A DNA stretch of 64,000 bases, taken from Pleionea mediterranea (GTDB lineage Bacteria > Pseudomonadota > Gammaproteobacteria > Enterobacterales > Kangiellaceae). Of the stretch, positions 61,761 to 64,000 are shown piece after piece (positions within the stretch are counted from its first letter, which is position 1; every line of letters starts with the position of its first letter). The position numbers were made by a program, and so were the translations under genes. The notes under the pieces were generated by a model, which worked only from the letters and a program-made list of their open reading frames with translations, searched no databases and was not told the origin of the DNA. The DNA is taken from the NCBI RefSeq assembly GCF_003148745.1, contig NZ_QGGU01000001.1, positions 323,536-387,535 on the forward strand, read 5' to 3'.

Positions 61761-64000
61761 GTTTTCGCGCCAATAAATCACCCGATCACTGCCCCGATAT
61801 CGGCCAAAACCAGCGGTTGCTTGCGGGTTATCATTACTGTTATCGCCATTCCAGTCGAATCTTAACCAGTCCAGAGCACTTAGATTGTGCTCAACATTGA
61901 CTTCGCCTGAGTTGCCAACACCTGGAGCTGTCAGGCCAAATCCTTGATTAACGCCCGACTCACCAGCGGTTAACAAAGTGTTGCTGGCAGGCAATGTTAT
62001 GCTTGTTTCACCAGCATTCAGATCGCCCTGATAGGTACCGGTGACAAATTGTAAATCACTGCTGATGTAGCTGGTGCAGTTATCCGCGGTATTGATCACC
62101 CAGTCGGTGCCATTAAAGAATTCGGTATATAGCGGAATGTTCAGTGGTTCCACTTCAGGACCATAAGCAGTAACAAGACGAGAACGTCCCAGTCGCTGCT
62201 CAACGCTATTTGAACTTGCTGTTCCATTCACTCCATCAACGTCCGTTGCATCAATATCAATACGTAATTCAAATGGCGCTGCAAAGTTGTCGTATTGGTA
62301 ATAAACATTAGGGATCGAAACATTTTGAGCGAATCCGTCTGTATCAAAAACTGGCGTTCCGACGGTGCCGGTGACGATGTTTCCGGGAGCAGGGGCGGCA
62401 TTGGTCTCATCGTACCCAGAAGTACTGATGGTGCCTGATTCAAGTTTTGCAAAATCAGCGTCATAATTTTGAGTAGTTTCATCGTTGGCATTAAACGCTT
62501 GAATATCAATCGTTAAGTTATCACTTTGACCAATCTTAGTCAGTCCAGCCGAACCATTATTAAACCCAGAATAACTAAATCCTGTGCATTGGGCTTCGAA
62601 ATTATCGCCCACCTGAACACTAAAATAGGATGGAATAAATCGGCCAATATTATTTTTTGATCCTGTCACACCAACACCTGTTGCCATAAAGTCTGGGGTA
62701 TTGGCGTTTAAAGTCAAAATCCCAACTTCAGACCAGCTTTGTGACTGAGTAAGTGTCCCTTGTGCTGCGCTACCAACCGCTGAAAAATTACTATAGTTGA
62801 TGGTTGGGTCGCTAAGTGTGCCGTCAGAGTTGGTCACCACTTGCGCGGTGGGGGTGAGTGTTATATCTATATCGGGTGCACTCGACGGTATATTTACGAT
62901 GTTGGGGGTAACGCCATTATCGGATAGATCGGCCCCTGGCAAAGGCACACCATTGGCGTCACTGTCAGCTGCCTGCCATAAAACGCTTCTTAGTGTCATA
63001 TTAAATGCGTTGCCAGCGACTGCATAGACCGGCGATGCGCCGCCGGTTGCATCTGGATTTCCCTGAGCACTGATATCGTAACCAAAAGGCCGCACGACAA
63101 AGGGCGGTATACCACCAATGATTTCATCGGTATTTCCAGTTGTCGGATCACCAATGCCTGTTTCGTCTTTCGCGAAAAACTGAATTTGCCCAACATCGTT
63201 GTATTGAACCGGGATATCGGCAATGCCATTGTTAAAGGTGATGGGCTGAGAACTTGCTGCAGGTTCGCTTCCCGCAACATTAACACCATTGATGGTTACT
63301 GGAGTTGGACTGCTGTTAGGCAGTGTGTAGCTTGACCAGAAGTGGATATCTTTGTTTCCGGTATATTCTTCAATAACACCGCATTCAGGTTGTGACGGAG
63401 TTTGACCTGCCGCAGCCAGTTGCAAGTTAAATGGTCTGCCAGCGACTTGTGTTGGGATCGATGATGGCGTGGCGACAAAACCAAAGGGCCGAAATACAAT
63501 ATTGCCTTCGCTATTATCATCGGCGGCGGCACCTTCGGTAACCGCTACATTTATCGATTCCTGATGGGTATTTTCTAAATAGAGGGTAACGGTTCCTTGA
63601 TCAGCCGGACTAAACTGATAGGTTGCTGCGCCATTATCATCACCAGCGGTATCGTTTAAAGTTCCCTGGGACAAATCAGCGCTATTACCACTGCTGTCGG
63701 TATTAAACCAGTTGCCATTTGAGGTGTTGCTCGATAATGACACTAAGCCGTTATAGCCAGTTAATAAGTTACCGCCAGTGTCATAAGCGGTAATCGAAAC
63801 CGCTTCGCGCAAACAGTTGATACCCGAACCATCGTGATTAATGACAAAGAAACCAATGCCGCAAAATTCAGTAATGTTGACTTGCACATCATCGAAATAG
63901 ACATACTCGTCATTTTGGCGGTAGCCCTGGGTAATGCGAAAACGGATACTGGTATTAGCGCTAATAAAACCAGCAATATCGTAGGTAAAAACTCCAACAA
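61758..64000 (-). CDS. MshQ-like DUF6701 protein, 5'-truncated by the window edge
   Basis: The frame is open from base 64000 to a TAG at 61758-61760, giving about 747 visible residues, so the start lies outside. Near the edge the sequence reads FRITQGYRQNDEYVYFDDVQV, as in LamG-like or concanavalin-type modules; long beta-rich repeats rich in Asn, Gly and Thr follow, then the C-terminal signature (RFIPSYFSVQ…, and GRYRGSDRVIYWRE at the end) of DUF6701/MSHA biogenesis MshQ. Several Cys are spaced along it. MshQ proteins are large exported components of type IV (MSHA) pilus loci. No pilus genes are in this window; they may lie just beyond. Confidence 0.82.
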   Translation of the reverse strand, partial: VGVFTYDIAGFISANTSIRFRITQGYRQNDEYVYFDDVQVNITEFCGIGFFVINHDGSGINCLREAVSITAYDTGGNLLTGYNGLVSLSSNTSNGNWFNTDSSGNSADLSQGTLNDTAGDDNGAATYQFSPADQGTVTLYLENTHQESINVAVTEGAAADDNSEGNIVFRPFGFVATPSSIPTQVAGRPFNLQLAAAGQTPSQPECGVIEEYTGNKDIHFWSSYTLPNSSPTPVTINGVNVAGSEPAASSQPITFNNGIADIPVQYNDVGQIQFFAKDETGIGDPTTGNTDEIIGGIPPFVVRPFGYDISAQGNPDATGGASPVYAVAGNAFNMTLRSVLWQAADSDANGVPLPGADLSDNGVTPNIVNIPSSAPDIDITLTPTAQVVTNSDGTLSDPTINYSNFSAVGSAAQGTLTQSQSWSEVGILTLNANTPDFMATGVGVTGSKNNIGRFIPSYFSVQVGDNFEAQCTGFSYSGFNNGSAGLTKIGQSDNLTIDIQAFNANDETTQNYDADFAKLESGTISTSGYDETNAAPAPGNIVTGTVGTPVFDTDGFAQNVSIPNVYYQYDNFAAPFELRIDIDATDVDGVNGTASSNSVEQRLGRSRLVTAYGPEVEPLNIPLYTEFFNGTDWVINTADNCTSYISSDLQFVTGTYQGDLNAGETSITLPASNTLLTAGESGVNQGFGLTAPGVGNSGEVNVEHNLSALDWLRFDWNGDNSNDNPQATAGFGRYRGSDRVIYWREN

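Noticed and set aside
1-64000. CRISPR arrays, tRNA or rRNA genes, prophage or toxin-antitoxin modules
   Set aside because: No regularly spaced repeats, no cloverleaf with CCA-type ends and no phage structural or integrase genes were found; XerD is the housekeeping recombinase in its normal place.

Overview
The window looks like a chromosomal segment of a moderately AT-rich, probably marine gammaproteobacterium. Two gene blocks are in the order usual for this class: xerD-dsbC-(recJ)-prfB-lysS at 43-52 kb, and ffh/rpsP-rimM-trmD-rplS with ypjD and corB divergent from ffh at 35-42 kb. A pyrophosphate-dependent phosphofructokinase, MtaB, a secreted chitinase with PKD domains, an M61 peptidase and an MshQ-like DUF6701 protein would fit a Kangiella/Aliikangiella-type heterotroph. 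That placement is inference and was not tested by any search. No rRNA, tRNA or CRISPR array was seen.

Layout. 0-3.6 kb: end of aceE, aceF (two lipoyl domains with very acidic Ser/Asp linkers) and lpdA, the pyruvate dehydrogenase complex. 3.7-7.3 kb: an EamA exporter, a Bax-type glucosaminidase and a secreted amidohydrolase. 7.3-10.3 kb: a 640-bp regulatory region with two NagR-like palindromes in front of a multidomain GH18 chitinase. 10.4-12.1 kb: ECF sigma factor, probable membrane anti-sigma factor and a small divergent membrane protein. 12.2-16 kb: PPi-PFK, a membrane protein, mpl and ubiX. 16.1-17.8 kb: a GGDEF protein whose EAL domain is degenerate. 18.1-24.7 kb: an AddB/AddA-like nuclease-helicase pair. 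24.7-28 kb: DUF4442 protein, aminotransferase and a secreted glycerophosphodiesterase. 28.1-29.1 kb: a CBS-domain membrane protein gene split by a 267-bp miniature inverted-repeat element. 29.3-34.9 kb: pyrC, glycosyltransferase, M61 peptidase and mtaB. 34.9-42.9 kb: DUF4239 protein, corB, ypjD, the ffh and rpsP-rimM-trmD-rplS genes, a lipoprotein and a small outer-membrane barrel. 43-52.3 kb: xerD, a lipobox-bearing dsbC, a DUF498 protein, a COG4255-like protein, recJ, two small envelope proteins, prfB with its programmed +1 frameshift, and lysS. 52.4-55.4 kb: a membrane protein, a CPBP protease, a C9 homopolymer, an unrecognised 399-aa protein and a possible transposase scrap. 55.5-60.7 kb: a co-directional set of HD-GYP phosphodiesterase, CHASE2 adenylate cyclase, SH3 protein and M48 lipoprotein. 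60.8-64 kb: a lipobox-bearing DsbA-like protein and a 5'-truncated MshQ-like gene whose stop codon coincides with the end of a second copy of the inverted-repeat element.

The strongest unusual signal is the element at 28.6-28.9 kb. It has 30-bp terminal inverted repeats, apparent TA target duplications, nested internal inverted repeats and no coding capacity. Removing it together with one TA joins the two flanking frames into one uninterrupted 255-codon frame. A diverged end of the same element lies at 61.72-61.76 kb. Other points worth attention are the paired NagR-like operators, Ser/Asp/Glu-rich minisatellite linkers in three unrelated genes, two separately encoded lipid-anchored Dsb proteins, a diguanylate cyclase with a pseudo-EAL domain, and a c-di-GMP/cAMP signalling cluster joined to envelope genes.
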